A stretch of DNA of 64,000 nucleotides from Methylophaga sp. UBA2689 (GTDB lineage: Bacteria; Pseudomonadota; Gammaproteobacteria; Nitrosococcales; Methylophagaceae), in contig DELT01000099.1 in assembly GCA_002354555.1 (NCBI GenBank), positions 10,660-74,659 of the forward strand, in the 5' to 3' direction. Below the pieces are notes generated by a model. That model was not told the origin of the DNA. It ran no database searches and saw only the letters and a program-made list of their open reading frames with translations. Position numbers and translations under genes: made by a program. Position 1 is the first letter of the stretch. Each line of letters opens with the position of its first letter. Of the stretch, positions 16,558 through 24,540 are shown piece by piece.

Positions 16558-17997
16558 TTCAACTTTATCGTCAATATCAGATTCTACAACCGGAAAAGCA
16601 GGAACATGGGTAAAAATCACCTGATTACGGCCATGATTCTTTGCTTTATATAACGCCGTATCGGCCGTATGCAAAATCACATCCATCGGTGGCACAGCCT
16701 CTTCAGGCCGTAGCAGGCAAACACCACAACTCATCGTCACCGGAATTAACCGGGAACCACTCGGGATGGGATCATCCGCTATAACTGATCTTAATCTTTC
16801 AAAAGATGCTGTTGCCTCTTCAGGTTTTAATTGCAAAGCGACCAAAAACTCTTCCCCTCCAAAGCGTCCCAATACATCATAGCTTCGCAAAGTGGATTTC
16901 AGGCGTTTTGCAAAGCGGCGCAGTACCTCGTCGCCTGCAGCATGACCATAGGTATCATTTATCTTTTTGAAATTATCTATATCGCATAATGCGACGCAAT
17001 AAATTTTATCACTACGAGTTGAGCGTGCGAGTTCTTCAGTGATTCGTTCGATAGCAGCATGACGATTAAGAATGGACGTTAAATGATCATGAGTTGCTCG
17101 GTAAATCAAATCCTTGTATAGATGAGAAAGTGGATTTGCCAGACGTCTGGCCAGCAAAGTGCTGAGCACCACACTGATTATCACAATAAATAACGTTAAA
17201 CCCAGCAGAGAATAATTCAGTCGATCAAAAACCTGATAAAAAATGGATAAATCTGCCAACAAAAATAATTGTATTTGCTGGTCATTAACGCTTTTTAACT
17301 TGACCTCTTCCAATAAGAATTGGGATCTTTGCCACCACAAATCAGGCACATTCGTTTTTTGTAGAAGACGGTCGAACTCAGCTTTATGAATTTGCAGGGT
17401 AGTTAAAAAGAAATCTGTCTGGTTAGATTCAAACACAATATCCAACCCGGTTTTGAGCTTTAATTCTTCCAGTAAGGGTGCATTTATTTCAAACGCGATA
17501 ATACTGATAGCGACTTGATGCGGTGCATTGATGGGTAAGCTGAATAAACGATACAAACGATTATTTATTTCCACAAACTGACCCTGCTGGCTGATGCCAT
17601 TAAACGCCAGCCAATTGATATCGGCCATATCAGAAAGTGGGAAATCCAATTCATTCGCTGCAATCAGCTCACCATTATCACTGACCACCAACATCAAATC
17701 TGCCTGAATCCGTCCAGCATGGTTAGTAAGCATGCTGGTAATGGTAGGAACATCATTGGTCGCAACAGCTTGTCTGAAACCAAAATCCTGGATAATAACT
17801 CTGGTTGCGTAACGTAGATTCGTCTCACGGCTGTCAATGTACTGATGCAGAAAATAGGAGGCATTTGCCACCTGTTCATGAATTTGCTGCTGATTATGTT
17901 TATGAATAAACCAACCATGGCTCAGCTGCATGGCAAACGCCGTCAGTAAAATAAGACTGACACAAAGTAGAATCACCCTGGTTCGGATGCTATTCAT
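16552..17997 (-). CDS. Membrane diguanylate cyclase
   Basis: GGDEF protein of 481 aa that makes c-di-GMP. TM1 at about 5-27, periplasmic sensor at about 30-250, TM2 at about 258-282, GGDEF from about 300 with RFGGEEF near 379 and RSYD as I-site. The sensor half is clearly homologous to that of the EAL protein at 12988-15339: compare DFGFRQAVATNDVPTITSML with DFGFKQAVASGDKDTIASVL, both followed by ADLM. The cyclase and the phosphodiesterase therefore probably perceive the same signal with opposite outputs. It is convergent with and overlaps the globin gene by 6 bases. No HAMP is evident between TM2 and GGDEF. Confidence 0.9.
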   Translation of the reverse strand: MNSIRTRVILLCVSLILLTAFAMQLSHGWFIHKHNQQQIHEQVANASYFLHQYIDSRETNLRYATRVIIQDFGFRQAVATNDVPTITSMLTNHAGRIQADLMLVVSDNGELIAANELDFPLSDMADINWLAFNGISQQGQFVEINNRLYRLFSLPINAPHQVAISIIAFEINAPLLEELKLKTGLDIVFESNQTDFFLTTLQIHKAEFDRLLQKTNVPDLWWQRSQFLLEEVKLKSVNDQQIQLFLLADLSIFYQVFDRLNYSLLGLTLFIVIISVVLSTLLARRLANPLSHLYKDLIYRATHDHLTSILNRHAAIERITEELARSTRSDKIYCVALCDIDNFKKINDTYGHAAGDEVLRRFAKRLKSTLRSYDVLGRFGGEEFLVALQLKPEEATASFERLRSVIADDPIPSGSRLIPVTMSCGVCLLRPEEAVPPMDVILHTADTALYKAKNHGRNQVIFTHVPAFPVVESDIDDKVES

Positions 17998-18076
17998 CTA
18001 AAAGTAGTTTCCATAATATGCAGCATATTCAGCCATCTGAACTCCTTTCATCAGGATTTATCAATCCTGTAAAGTT

Positions 18077-19828
18077 TCAGGGTAGACTCCAGGCCCTGAT
18101 TTTCTGTCCGGTTTTAAAACCAAACAGACGATTGCCACCCACAGCGACAGCAATATACTGTTTACCATTAACACTGTAGGTAATGGGTGGCGCATTGACG
18201 CCCGCTTCAGTTTTACCGCTCCAGCGTTTTTCTCCCGAATCAGCATCAAAGGCCATCAGTTCACCACTCCCTTCTCCGGTAAACACCAGACCACTGGCTG
18301 TACTTAAAACGCCGCCTATTAATGGATTTTCAGTTTTGACCTGCCAGACTATTTCCCCACTATCCAAATCAATTGCAGTTAATAAACCATGTTTTTCAGG
18401 AGTATTTAACGGAGACATTGAAGAATAACGCACCGCTTCTTCTCCATCCTTGGCGGCCTGTTTGTGTAATTTATATTCCACCGGCCAGTGAATGGCGGCA
18501 ATAAATACCAAACGTCTGCGAGCATCCACTGAAACGGGAGACCAGTTTGCCCCGCCCATTACACCAGGATAAATAACCGTGCCTTCGCTGCTGGGAAGTT
18601 CAAACATGTTTTTTTGCGGGACAAAGGCTTCACTTTTATAGAGAAACTTACCATTTCGTCTATCATGCACATAAAACCAGCCGGTTTTACCGGCTTGCCC
18701 AATGGCGGGGGTAGGTTTTCCCTGGATTGTAATATCAAATAAAACCGGGGGACTAGCCACATCGTATCCCCAGCTGTCATGGGGGACTTGTTGATAATGC
18801 CAGCGATAATCTCCACTGTTGGCATCAAGTGCCAGTAGTGAACTGCTGTAAAGATTATCTCCTGGTCTGGATGAGCCTTCCATTTGCGGTGAAGGATTAC
18901 CAGTACCAAAATGCAGGATGCCAGTGTAAGGATCGATAACTGGCGTACTCCATGCCGAAGCACCACCATAGCGCCAGGCGTCGCTATGCTGTTCCAGCGA
19001 GGCTTTTTCCTTTGCAATATCGCGCGGTAATTTCACCCCATCAGCGGTTTTGGTAACAAAATCACCTTCCCAGTTTTCAGCCTTGATGGTATCAAACTGC
19101 CATTTCTGTTTACCGGTTTCAATATCATAGCCAGCCATGAAACCGCGTCGACCATATTTCCCGGCTATCCCGACGACAGCGCCCAAAGGTGAATCAGAGT
19201 CTGTAGCATCAAGATGTAAACCATATCCCACACCAGTAATACCAATAATGACTGTATCCTGATAAATCATCGGTGCCATATTGATACCCGCTCCGGAGGT
19301 GCCGGATACACTGCCCAATTCCGTATCGTCGAGCGTGCTGACATCTTCCTGAATACCACTGTTTTCATCAACAACACGATTATCCCAGCGTTTTTCGCCT
19401 GTTTTGGCATCCAGTGCAATCAGTCTGGCATCAATAGTGCCGGTCAAAACCATTCCATTTGCAACAGCCACACCGCGATTCGCAGGACCACAACAAATGG
19501 GATAATCTTCATCTAAATCATGTTCGTAGCGCCATAACTGATTACCTGTCGCAGCGTCCAGCGCAACCACATCATTAAATGGCAAGGAAACATACATCAC
19601 ACCATCCTGAACCACCGGTGTCGCCTGGAAAGTCTCATTTACACCGGTATCAAACTCCCATGCTTCAACCAGCCCCATAACATTACTTTTGTTAATCTGC
19701 GTCAGCTTACTGTGCCGTTGGTGCAGATTATCACCACCGTAAACGGGCCACTCAATCTCTTTTGCTAAAACTGGCAGGGATAATATAGTTAAAAGCCCCC
19801 CCAACCAGATGACGTGTTTTAAAGGCAT
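18077..19828 (-). CDS. PQQ-dependent quinoprotein dehydrogenase
   Basis: Periplasmic 8-bladed propeller dehydrogenase of the quinoprotein alcohol dehydrogenase family, 583 aa, with a cleavable signal peptide (LGGLLTILSLPVLAKE). Tryptophan-docking repeats (DAATGNQLWRY, DAKTGEKRWDN, DADSGEKRWSG), the vicinal disulphide CC in CCGPANRGVA and the active-site region GTGNPSPQ...RPGDNLYSSSLLALD are visible. It oxidises an alcohol and passes electrons to a c-type cytochrome or azurin; the substrate cannot be told. It carries no fused haem domain (no CxxCH), so an external acceptor is needed. It is divergent from the di-haem peroxidase gene across 186 bases. No PQQ biosynthesis genes occur in the window. 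Confidence 0.92.
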   Translation of the reverse strand: MPLKHVIWLGGLLTILSLPVLAKEIEWPVYGGDNLHQRHSKLTQINKSNVMGLVEAWEFDTGVNETFQATPVVQDGVMYVSLPFNDVVALDAATGNQLWRYEHDLDEDYPICCGPANRGVAVANGMVLTGTIDARLIALDAKTGEKRWDNRVVDENSGIQEDVSTLDDTELGSVSGTSGAGINMAPMIYQDTVIIGITGVGYGLHLDATDSDSPLGAVVGIAGKYGRRGFMAGYDIETGKQKWQFDTIKAENWEGDFVTKTADGVKLPRDIAKEKASLEQHSDAWRYGGASAWSTPVIDPYTGILHFGTGNPSPQMEGSSRPGDNLYSSSLLALDANSGDYRWHYQQVPHDSWGYDVASPPVLFDITIQGKPTPAIGQAGKTGWFYVHDRRNGKFLYKSEAFVPQKNMFELPSSEGTVIYPGVMGGANWSPVSVDARRRLVFIAAIHWPVEYKLHKQAAKDGEEAVRYSSMSPLNTPEKHGLLTAIDLDSGEIVWQVKTENPLIGGVLSTASGLVFTGEGSGELMAFDADSGEKRWSGKTEAGVNAPPITYSVNGKQYIAVAVGGNRLFGFKTGQKIRAWSLP

Positions 19829-19909
19829 GGTTTTCTCTCTCTTGATTATTTTTAGTTATGATAACAATTACTATCGAGCGAGGATTATTTATCCCGTAAA
19901 TTGGATCTT

Positions 19910-19923
19910 ATGATCCAGATCAA
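19910..19923. promoter_or_regulatory. Candidate FNR/ANR box
   Basis: ATGATCCAGATCAA matches TTGAT-N4-ATCAA with one mismatch. It lies in the divergent region, 92 bases before the di-haem peroxidase start, with a TACAAT -10-like element at 19965-19970. Control of bacterial di-haem peroxidases by FNR/ANR is known in other proteobacteria; here it is inferred. Confidence 0.4.
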
Positions 19924-20014
19924 ATCAAAGCCCGATAACCCTACAGCAAATAAGTAAGTCTCCCTACAATCAAATTATCAACACCTGTTGTTAATCAGAT
20001 AAGTGAGGTAAGTA

Positions 20015-21013
20015 ATGTATAAAACACTACTGGTAGGACTTATAACGTTTTTAAATATATCCCCTGTGTTGGCAGATAATCTTAGAAACGAGCCCATCAA
20101 ACCGATAAAGCCGTTTATTATTACCGAACCCGCCAAAGTTGAACTCGGGAAAAAACTTTTTTTTGACCCCAGACTCTCCCGCTCGGGTTTCATATCCTGT
20201 AATTCCTGCCATAACCTCAGTATGGGTGGAAGTGATAACTTGCCGACTTCCATTGGTCATAATTGGCAGCAAGGCCCAATCAACTCTCCCACCGTACTCA
20301 ATTCCAGTATGAATCTGGCCCAGTTCTGGGATGGTCGGGCAGCCGATTTACAGGAACAGGCTGCCGGACCAATTGCTAATCCGATGGAAATGGCTTTTAG
20401 CCACTCTCTGGCCATTGATGTTTTGCGTTCGATTCCACAATACGTTGCTGCATTCAATGAAATCTATGGCAGCAATGAGATTACTCTGGATCAGGTTACC
20501 AATGCCATAGCGGCCTTTGAAGAAACCCTGGTCACTCCTAATTCTCGCTTTGATCTTTGGCTTAAAGGCAATGACAATGCTTTGACTGACACTGAAATTG
20601 CCGGTTATCAGAAATTTAAAGAAATCGGTTGTGTGGCCTGTCATAACGGGGCTGCTGTAGGTGGCAGTTCATTCCAGAAAATGGGGATTATGGAATCCTA
20701 CCAGACCGAAAACCCGGCTGAAGGACGTATTGCAGTGACCGGTAAAGATGCCGACCGCTTCTCCTTCAAAGTGCCAACTTTACGTAATGTTGAGTTGACC
20801 TACCCTTACTTCCATGACGGTGCCTATTGGAAACTGGAAGATGCCGTCGATGTGATGGCCAGACTGCAGCTGGGGCAGAAACTGGAAAAACAGGACATTC
20901 AAAACATAACTGCATTTTTGAAAACCTTGACGGGTGACCAACCCAAATTTGCCGTACCACAATTGCCACCGTCTACTGCTGACACACCAATTCCAGTTCC
21001 TTTTGAAGACTGA
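20015..21013 (+). CDS. Di-haem cytochrome c peroxidase
   Basis: Periplasmic peroxidase of the CcpA/MauG superfamily, 332 aa, reducing H2O2 with electrons from cytochrome c or azurin. Signal peptide of about 21 residues (ending VLADN), then two haem-c sites CNSCH (about 67) and CVACH (about 209), the region QFWDGRAADLQEQA, and the C-terminal KVPTLRNVELTYPYFHDGAYW. Length and order fit classical bacterial CCP rather than MauG. ATG 20015 follows GTGAGGTAAGTA. A candidate ANR box lies upstream. Together with the SrpA-type catalase nearby, it suggests peroxide defence in the periplasm. Confidence 0.94.
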   Translation: MYKTLLVGLITFLNISPVLADNLRNEPIKPIKPFIITEPAKVELGKKLFFDPRLSRSGFISCNSCHNLSMGGSDNLPTSIGHNWQQGPINSPTVLNSSMNLAQFWDGRAADLQEQAAGPIANPMEMAFSHSLAIDVLRSIPQYVAAFNEIYGSNEITLDQVTNAIAAFEETLVTPNSRFDLWLKGNDNALTDTEIAGYQKFKEIGCVACHNGAAVGGSSFQKMGIMESYQTENPAEGRIAVTGKDADRFSFKVPTLRNVELTYPYFHDGAYWKLEDAVDVMARLQLGQKLEKQDIQNITAFLKTLTGDQPKFAVPQLPPSTADTPIPVPFED

Positions 21014-21025
21014 TCAGTCAACAAC

Positions 21026-21056
21026 GCCCGCCAGTATTGATTACCGGCGGGCTTTC
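21026..21056. terminator. Terminator between converging genes
   Basis: Perfect stem GCCCGCC (21026-21032) / GGCGGGC (21046-21052) followed by TTT, 12 bases after the peroxidase stop and just before the stop of the convergent hydrolase gene. It may serve both strands. Confidence 0.8.
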
Positions 21057-21066
21057 TATGGAGTTT

Positions 21067-21669
21067 TTAATCAGGCAGATCTGCAACCCTATCAACTACT
21101 GCCGCATATAAATCTCGAGTTGAAGCAATCGCACCATCCTGAACCTGCTCAGCCGAAATAACTTTGCCACCCGCAGCCTGAAGCGGTCGGGTTGCTGTTG
21201 CACTGGCCACAACAGTTGGTTTATACCCCAGATTAAATCCGCCATGCGCTGTGGAATTTACACACATATGTGTCATAAATCCTGCCAACACAATATTTTC
21301 AATATTCAGCGCTTTCAGCCTTTCATCCAATTCAGTTTGCACAAACGCATTGGGAAAGTTTTTGGTAATAACGTATTCCCCGTCTTTAGGTGCCACCTCA
21401 TTGGAAATCTGGCCAATATCCGTAGTGAGATCGTAAGGTGAGCCCATGCCACCATCATGTTGAATATGAATGACAGGGATATTTAACGCCCTTGCACGTT
21501 CCAGCAAAGCTTTGGCTTCAATAATAGCTTTTTCTACACCTGTGAGCTGCATAACTCCCACACGATAGGTATTCTGACAATCAACCATGATCAGTGCTGA
21601 ATCACTTAAACGGGCCGGCTGATGGCCAAGGCCGACAATATCTCTCAATGTGGTGGGTGTGTTACTCAT
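21067..21669 (-). CDS. Isochorismatase-family cysteine hydrolase
   Basis: Cytoplasmic hydrolase of 200 aa of the isochorismatase/nicotinamidase fold. The catalytic triad is visible: Asp in ALIMVDCQNTY (about 29), Lys in YVITKNFPNAF and Cys in GFMTHMCVNS, with the following AHGGFNLGYKPTVVASAT typical of the family. The substrate is unknown; candidates are small amides or isochorismate-like compounds. It lies 28 bases downstream of the SrpA-type catalase gene on the same strand, so the two probably form an operon under control of the divergent TetR region. The start ATG 21669 has AAAGGAG upstream (minus strand). Confidence 0.9.
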   Translation of the reverse strand: MSNTPTTLRDIVGLGHQPARLSDSALIMVDCQNTYRVGVMQLTGVEKAIIEAKALLERARALNIPVIHIQHDGGMGSPYDLTTDIGQISNEVAPKDGEYVITKNFPNAFVQTELDERLKALNIENIVLAGFMTHMCVNSTAHGGFNLGYKPTVVASATATRPLQAAGGKVISAEQVQDGAIASTRDLYAAVVDRVADLPD

Positions 21670-21697
21670 ATTGCTCCTTTAAAGAATCATTTGGATT

Positions 21698-22699
21698 TTA
21701 TTCTGCACGATGCTGAAAACTGACCGCATAGGCTGCAGGGCGAGCCAGTAATATAGGATCATCTGAAGGTTCAATACCCTCCGGCAAAGCCAGTGGGTTG
21801 AACATGGTTTTGCGTTCATATTCCAATGCATTACCTTTAACCGCTTCTATAACAATGGTTCCTAACTCAACCACTTCACGACTTTCCGGCCAGATAACCG
21901 TGGCATCATCCACTTCATCATTTTCATTGGCAATTTGCAGTTTTAGATGAAATTTCACCAGTTCTCGCGGCAAACGTTCGCGAATTTCATTCATCAGATA
22001 ATCGTTATTCTGTTCACCGGCTACTTTCTGTCCAAGCATTTTTTCATCTTCATATGGCTCAACAATATAACGTCCATAAACCGACTGGCCGAGCTCATTG
22101 GTAAATTTAAATGCATTAATGCTGTGATATGACAATACGGCGAAACTTGCCGGTACCGGTTTTGGATATTCCGCAAAGGCTTTTGCAGCTGGATTTTCCT
22201 GAATATATTTTTTTAATGGCGTGGGCGATTCTTCACTTTTTGCTGATTTTTTAACCGCCGTCATAAACTGCAAAAATTCCTTTGGGGTAGAAGCAGGAAA
22301 CCGTGGTACTGAACTCAATACCAGATCCGTGTATTCGTCATCTTCCAGACTAAACCGGACTGCCATTCCCTTGATGATTCCCCTTGGGTCATTATCGGCA
22401 ATATCCGGAATACCGGTGCCATTTGAAAATCTTACAACGATAGGAGTCGCATCATCATTATTGAAATGTTCTGCTTTAGAGATGCGTGAGGCAGATTCAT
22501 CTGGATAAAAATCTCCTTTTAACACCACACCTTTCGCATGAACCGCTCGCATACCTTCATGAGGTCCGTTAAATAATTCATGCTGAATATCGACAATCTT
22601 CGCCACCGTCTCTACATCATTTTCCTCAGCATAAGCCGACATAGATGAAAGACTCATTAACAATGCCGCCATCGAACCTGTCATTTTTGTGATTTGCAT
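21698..22699 (-). CDS. SrpA-type catalase-related peroxidase
   Basis: Small catalase-fold haem peroxidase of 333 aa with an N-terminal signal peptide (MQITKMTGSMAALLMSLSSM...AYAEE), so it is exported. Family segments: HELFNGPHEGMRAVHAKGVVLKG with the distal His, PIVVRFSNGTGIPDIADNDPRG, and the proximal region near SVYGRYIVEPY. Full catalases have about 480 aa or more; this lacks the C-terminal part, as SrpA proteins do. ATG 22699 is chosen because GGAGG sits 5 bases upstream; an in-frame TTG at 22711 lies inside that site and cannot be the start. It is divergent from a TetR regulator whose operators lie 150-200 bases upstream. Confidence 0.9.
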   Translation of the reverse strand: MQITKMTGSMAALLMSLSSMSAYAEENDVETVAKIVDIQHELFNGPHEGMRAVHAKGVVLKGDFYPDESASRISKAEHFNNDDATPIVVRFSNGTGIPDIADNDPRGIIKGMAVRFSLEDDEYTDLVLSSVPRFPASTPKEFLQFMTAVKKSAKSEESPTPLKKYIQENPAAKAFAEYPKPVPASFAVLSYHSINAFKFTNELGQSVYGRYIVEPYEDEKMLGQKVAGEQNNDYLMNEIRERLPRELVKFHLKLQIANENDEVDDATVIWPESREVVELGTIVIEAVKGNALEYERKTMFNPLALPEGIEPSDDPILLARPAAYAVSFQHRAE

Positions 22700-22839
22700 G
22701 TTTGCCTCCAATATTCATTATGAATCCATTTTCATGAAGCCTTTGAATAATACGAACCTTTCTGCCTAAATTAGTTCAAGAATTCATAGGTTCCAATAAC
22801 ATCGATTAAAACTGGGCCATTAAAATCAAATTTACTGGT

Positions 22840-22868
22840 TTGCACTTACTAGACGACTGGTCTATTAT
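22840..22868 (+). promoter_or_regulatory. Sigma-70 promoter of the TetR operon
   Basis: TTGCAC (22840-22845), 17-base spacer, TATTAT (22863-22868); start of transcription expected near 22875. Operator 1 lies between -35 and -10, operator 2 just after the transcription start. Confidence 0.65.
22850..22864. promoter_or_regulatory. TetR operator 1
   Basis: TAGACGACTGGTCTA, an inverted repeat TAGAC-N5-GTCTA located inside the spacer of the promoter. It matches operator 2 at 14 of 15 positions, with centres 32 bp apart (about three helical turns). Confidence 0.7.
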
Positions 22869-22881
22869 GGGACCACTTTAG

Positions 22882-22896
22882 TAGACGACCGGTCTA
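22882..22896. promoter_or_regulatory. TetR operator 2
   Basis: TAGACGACCGGTCTA, ending 2 bases before the TetR start codon, where a ribosome binding site would normally lie. Binding would block initiation or early elongation. The same repeat pair suggests autoregulation. Confidence 0.7.
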
Positions 22897-22898
22897 AT

Positions 22899-23486
22899 AT
22901 GACACGCATCGAAACAAGACAATCATTAATTCAAGTGGGTACCGACGTTATTGGTAGCCATGGATTTAATCCTACCGGCTTAAATACGGTATTGAAAACA
23001 GCGGGCGTCCCCAAAGGCTCCTTTTATTATTACTTTGCCAGTAAAGAAGAATTTGGTCTGGCAATCATTGATGAGTTTGCAGTTGCCTATAACGATAAAA
23101 TTGCTCATTTCCTGAACAACGAGGCTCTAAGCCCTCTGCAACGTATTCGGGCCTATCTGGATGACGGGCTGGCGACAATACGTGAGGGCATGTGTAAACG
23201 CGGCTATTTGATAGGTACATTGGGACAGGAATTATCCAGCCAGAATGAAACCTTCAGAGTTCGCCTTGATCAAGTCTTCGAAGGCTGGAAACAACAATTC
23301 GGCCTGTGCCTGAAGTCCGCTATCGACTGTGGCGAGCTCTCTGAAGAAGCCGATGTTGAACAACTTTCCGAATTTTTATTATCGGGATGGCAAGGCGCAA
23401 TTCTGCGCGCCAAAATGCATTCCAGCATTACACCACTCCAGGCTTTTATCGATATCGTTTTTACAAACGTATTGATTAACCGATAG
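22899..23486 (+). CDS. TetR/AcrR-family regulator
   Basis: One-component repressor of 195 aa. N-terminal helix-turn-helix at about 8-54 (GTDVIGSHGFNPTGLNTVLKTAGVPKGSFYYYFASKEEF), then an all-helical ligand domain with a C-terminal part like that of AcuR-type regulators (RGYLIGTLGQELSSQNETFR). Two matching palindromes flank its own promoter. The gene is followed after 31 bases by the MDR oxidoreductase and then the sugar-dehydrogenase/NHL gene, and is divergent from the catalase gene. It probably senses a reactive electrophile or quinone, judging by the targets; that is inference. Confidence 0.93.
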   Translation: MTRIETRQSLIQVGTDVIGSHGFNPTGLNTVLKTAGVPKGSFYYYFASKEEFGLAIIDEFAVAYNDKIAHFLNNEALSPLQRIRAYLDDGLATIREGMCKRGYLIGTLGQELSSQNETFRVRLDQVFEGWKQQFGLCLKSAIDCGELSEEADVEQLSEFLLSGWQGAILRAKMHSSITPLQAFIDIVFTNVLINR

Positions 23487-23517
23487 CCATATTCTCACAT
23501 TTACCGGGGGTTCTTTT

Positions 23518-24516
23518 ATGAGCAAAGTTGCTCGTTTCCATCAGACAGGTGGACCTGAAGTTTTACAACTGGACGATATGGAGATATCCGCACCTCAAGC
23601 CGACGAAGTGTTGCTCAAAATTAACACCGTGGGTCTGAATCGTGCTGAGGTCATGTTTCGCAGTGGCCAATATCTGGAAGTACCCGAGCTTCCTGCACGA
23701 CTCGGATACGAGGCATCAGGCATCATCGAACAGGTAGGTTCCAATGTCAGCCAGTTCAAAACCGGCGATAAGGTTAATGTGATTCCAGCTTTTTCAATGA
23801 ATCAATACGGTACCTATGCTGAAAAAGCTGTTTTACCGGTTCATGCTATCGTTAAACAACCACCCAGTATGTCTGACAATGAAGCAGCGGCTGTGTGGAT
23901 GCAATATCTTACCGCCTGGGGTGCATTGATTGATATCGGGCAGTTAACCCAAGGACAGACAATACTGATTCCTGCGGCATCCAGCAGTGTCGGTCTGGCC
24001 GCCATTCAGATAGCGAATCAGGTTGGTGCCATTCCAGTAGCAATTACTCGTACAGCGGCTAAAAAGTCCATGTTGCTTGAACATGGTGCCCAACATGTTA
24101 TTGTCAGTGAATCCCAGCAAATAACCGAGCAGGTACAGCTGATTACGGGTGGTAAAGGTGCGGAGATGGTGTTTGATCCTGTCGCCGGACCAGCATTAAA
24201 TGAATTAGCCAACGCGTGTGGACGATTCGCACAAATTTTCGTCTACGGTGCGTTAAGTACTGAGGCCACACCTTTTCCATTATTTACAGCCCTGGAAAAA
24301 GGCCTCACCTTTCGCGGATATACCTTGTTTGAAATCAGCCAGAATGCCGAGCGTTTACAACGCGGTGTGGAATTTATCGAAAAAGGCTTGGCTGCCGGCC
24401 ACCTCAAACCGATTATTGCCAAAACCTTTTTATTGGATGACATTGTTGCTGCACATCAGTACATGGAATCCAACCAACAAATTGGCAAAATCATTGTCAC
24501 CACTTCAAAAAACTAA
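23518..24516 (+). CDS. MDR-superfamily quinone oxidoreductase/alcohol dehydrogenase-like protein
   Basis: NAD(P)H-dependent medium-chain reductase of 332 aa. GroES-like domain at about 1-125 (VGLNRAEVMFRSGQY, GYEASGIIEQVGSNVSQFKTGDKV), Rossmann domain at about 125-330 with AASSSVGLAAIQIANQVGA in place of the usual AxxGGVG. The catalytic-zinc Cys/His set of alcohol dehydrogenases is missing (NRAEVM, GYEA), placing it with quinone oxidoreductases. It lies in the TetR operon, 31 bases after the regulator, and starts at ATG 23518 with GGGGG upstream. It may reduce quinones or enals that induce the operon. Confidence 0.9.
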   Translation: MSKVARFHQTGGPEVLQLDDMEISAPQADEVLLKINTVGLNRAEVMFRSGQYLEVPELPARLGYEASGIIEQVGSNVSQFKTGDKVNVIPAFSMNQYGTYAEKAVLPVHAIVKQPPSMSDNEAAAVWMQYLTAWGALIDIGQLTQGQTILIPAASSSVGLAAIQIANQVGAIPVAITRTAAKKSMLLEHGAQHVIVSESQQITEQVQLITGGKGAEMVFDPVAGPALNELANACGRFAQIFVYGALSTEATPFPLFTALEKGLTFRGYTLFEISQNAERLQRGVEFIEKGLAAGHLKPIIAKTFLLDDIVAAHQYMESNQQIGKIIVTTSKN

Positions 24517-24540
24517 TGCTTTTCACAATGGAGGAATCCA

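Noticed and set aside
19858..19877. Fur-like GATAACAATTACTATC before the PQQ dehydrogenase
   Set aside because: Too weak a match in AT-rich DNA and no iron-related gene next to it.
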